A stretch of 8,719 nucleotides of DNA. Origin: Bacteroidota bacterium. Its GTDB lineage: Bacteria > Bacteroidota > Bacteroidia > Bacteroidales > UBA1402. Positions 7,942 through 8,719 of this stretch are shown here, piece by piece. The translations under genes and the position numbers were made by a program. The DNA is taken from assembly GCA_030706285.1 (NCBI GenBank), contig JAUZOU010000111.1, positions 1 to 8,719 on the forward strand, in the 5' to 3' direction. Every line of letters starts with the position of its first letter. The stretch's first letter is position 1. The notes under the pieces are model-generated. The model had not been told where the DNA came from and made no database searches. It saw only the letters and a list, made by a program, of their open reading frames with translations.

Positions 7942-8719
7942 ATGAAGCATTTCACCTGGATATTACTGATAACCTGCACCTTCCTGGCTTGCCGGCAAGA
8001 AGAGACAGAGCAGCCTGTCAACGCCTATATTGAATCGGTAACCCTCAACGGGAAAGCCCTTTCGGCCAGTACGGTTTACGACATGCCCAACGATTCCGTT
8101 GTCCTTAGCATCTGTTTTTCTTCAGCCATCCAACTAAATCAATGGAACCCGGACAAATTGTCACTAAGCAGCTTCACCGATCCAACTATCCGGCTACTCG
8201 AAAGTCCTGACAAACAGACACTCCGCCTTAGCCTCAACACCCAACTCCAGGATTTTACCAAATACCGCCTGTCCCTGTATTCAGGCAAAAACCTCGGCCT
8301 CAACCTAATCAATTCCTACGATTGGCTATTCGTAACGGCCCTGGATTCCACGCCCAAATTTCCTGTCATTTCAGACGATAGCCTGTTAACACTCGTTCAA
8401 CGCCGCACCTTCGATTATTTCTGGACCTACGGACATCCGGTTTCCGGGTTGGCCCGTGAACGGCTAGGTTCAGGAGAAACCGTTACAACAGGCGGTTCCG
8501 GCTTCGGACTAATGGCCATACTCACCGGTATCGAACGAGGATTCATCACCCGTGCCGAAGGTTTTACCAGACTGGATACTATTGTCAGCTTTTTAAGCCG
8601 GTCATCAACTGATACCTTCCATGGTGCCTTTCCACATTGGATGAACGGCACCACCGGAAAAGCCATCGCCTTTTCCACCAAAGACGACGGTGCCGATCTC
8701 ATCGAAACCGCCTTCCTCA
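7942..8719 (+). CDS. GH144 beta-1,2-glucan hydrolase lipoprotein with Ig-like N-terminal domain (second copy, 3' end outside window)
   Basis: The frame starts at ATG 7942 and stays open to the window end, giving 259 residues plus one base. Residues 1-16 are a hydrophobic signal peptide before Cys17 (FLA then Cys, an imperfect lipobox); the following RQEETEQ is acidic, as in surface-exported Bacteroidota lipoproteins. Residues about 26-135 form an Ig-like beta domain resembling Big_5-type modules (ESVTLNGKALS, SVVLSICFSSAI, YRLSLYSGKNLG), unlike the Fn3-like module of the first GH144. The catalytic domain begins near residue 145 and matches the first copy motif by motif: GLARERLG (169-176), TTGGSGFGLMAI (182-193), HGAFPHW (227-233) and DDGADLIET (248-256). 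Asp248, Asp252 and Glu255 supply the first acidic cluster; the remaining active-site residues lie beyond the window. About half of the residues seem identical to the first copy over the shared stretch, so these are diverged paralogues. It probably cleaves beta-1,2-glucan, perhaps as the surface endo enzyme; that assignment is inferred. It lies 63 nt after the LamG gene, past a hairpin. Confidence 0.92.
   Translation, partial: MKHFTWILLITCTFLACRQEETEQPVNAYIESVTLNGKALSASTVYDMPNDSVVLSICFSSAIQLNQWNPDKLSLSSFTDPTIRLLESPDKQTLRLSLNTQLQDFTKYRLSLYSGKNLGLNLINSYDWLFVTALDSTPKFPVISDDSLLTLVQRRTFDYFWTYGHPVSGLARERLGSGETVTTGGSGFGLMAILTGIERGFITRAEGFTRLDTIVSFLSRSSTDTFHGAFPHWMNGTTGKAIAFSTKDDGADLIETAFL

Larger units (their letters stand above)
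1..8719 (+). other. Probable beta-1,2-glucan polysaccharide utilization locus (one transcription direction)
   Basis: Six consecutive same-strand genes encode GH3, GH144, SusC, SusD, LamG lipoprotein and GH144. The gaps of 1, 12, 12, 47 and 63 nt point to one operon, with a possible internal 3' boundary at the hairpin before the last gene. A SusC/SusD pair with matching glycosidases defines a PUL. The substrate call rests on two GH144 genes, a family known for beta-1,2-glucan hydrolysis, plus a GH3 that could finish sophorose to glucose. No regulator (SusR, hybrid two-component or ECF sigma/anti-sigma) is within the window; it may lie on either side. Confidence 0.8.

Noticed and set aside
8427..8702. 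91-residue open frame on the minus strand near the window end
   Set aside because: It is antisense to the second GH144 catalytic domain, whose motifs are intact on the + strand.
1531..8719. Long direct repeat between the two GH144 genes as a recent duplication or recombination site
   Set aside because: Similarity is at protein level only; codons differ at many positions, and the N-terminal modules are unrelated, so this is old paralogy, not a DNA repeat.

Overview
The window is a stretch of a Bacteroidota (Bacteroidales-type) polysaccharide utilization locus (PUL). The evidence is an adjacent SusC/SusD pair with the phylum's characteristic architecture, several lipoproteins with Bacteroidota-style signal peptides, no Shine-Dalgarno sequences, and very tight same-strand packing. 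Base composition is near 50% GC by eye. Genus cannot be fixed from the sequence; a gut Parabacteroides/Bacteroides relative is plausible.

Layout, all on the + strand: (1) 1-870, the C-terminal part of a GH3 beta-glucosidase, cut by the window start; (2) 872-2452, a GH144-family ('glucoamylase-like' fold) beta-1,2-glucan hydrolase with an Fn3-like N-terminal domain; (3) 2465-5464, a SusC-like TonB-dependent transporter; (4) 5477-6961, a SusD-like glycan-binding lipoprotein; (5) 7009-7878, a LamG-domain (concanavalin-A-like) lipoprotein; (6) 7898-7930, a strong hairpin with a short T tract; (7) 7942 to the window end, a second GH144 lipoprotein with a different N-terminal Ig-like domain, cut by the window end just after its DxxxDxxE acidic cluster. 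Gaps between genes are 1, 12, 12, 47 and 63 nt. No stretch over 300 nt lacks a gene, and no RNA genes, mobile elements or CRISPR arrays were seen.

Working model: the substrate is beta-1,2-glucan, such as linear or cyclic osmoregulated glucans of other bacteria. This rests on GH144 being known for beta-1,2-glucan hydrolysis (CpSGL of Chitinophaga pinensis, endo; BDI_3064 of Parabacteroides distasonis, exo, releasing sophorose) and on a GH3 of B. thetaiotaomicron (BT_3567) acting on sophoro-oligosaccharides; these are recalled from the literature, not searched. A surface GH144 would cut the chain, SusD and the LamG protein would bind it, SusC would import the oligosaccharides, a second GH144 would trim them (possibly to sophorose), and the GH3 would finish to glucose. 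The main points for a second look are the split between the two GH144 enzymes, the LamG protein in the surface-glycan-binding slot, and the hairpin inside the cluster.
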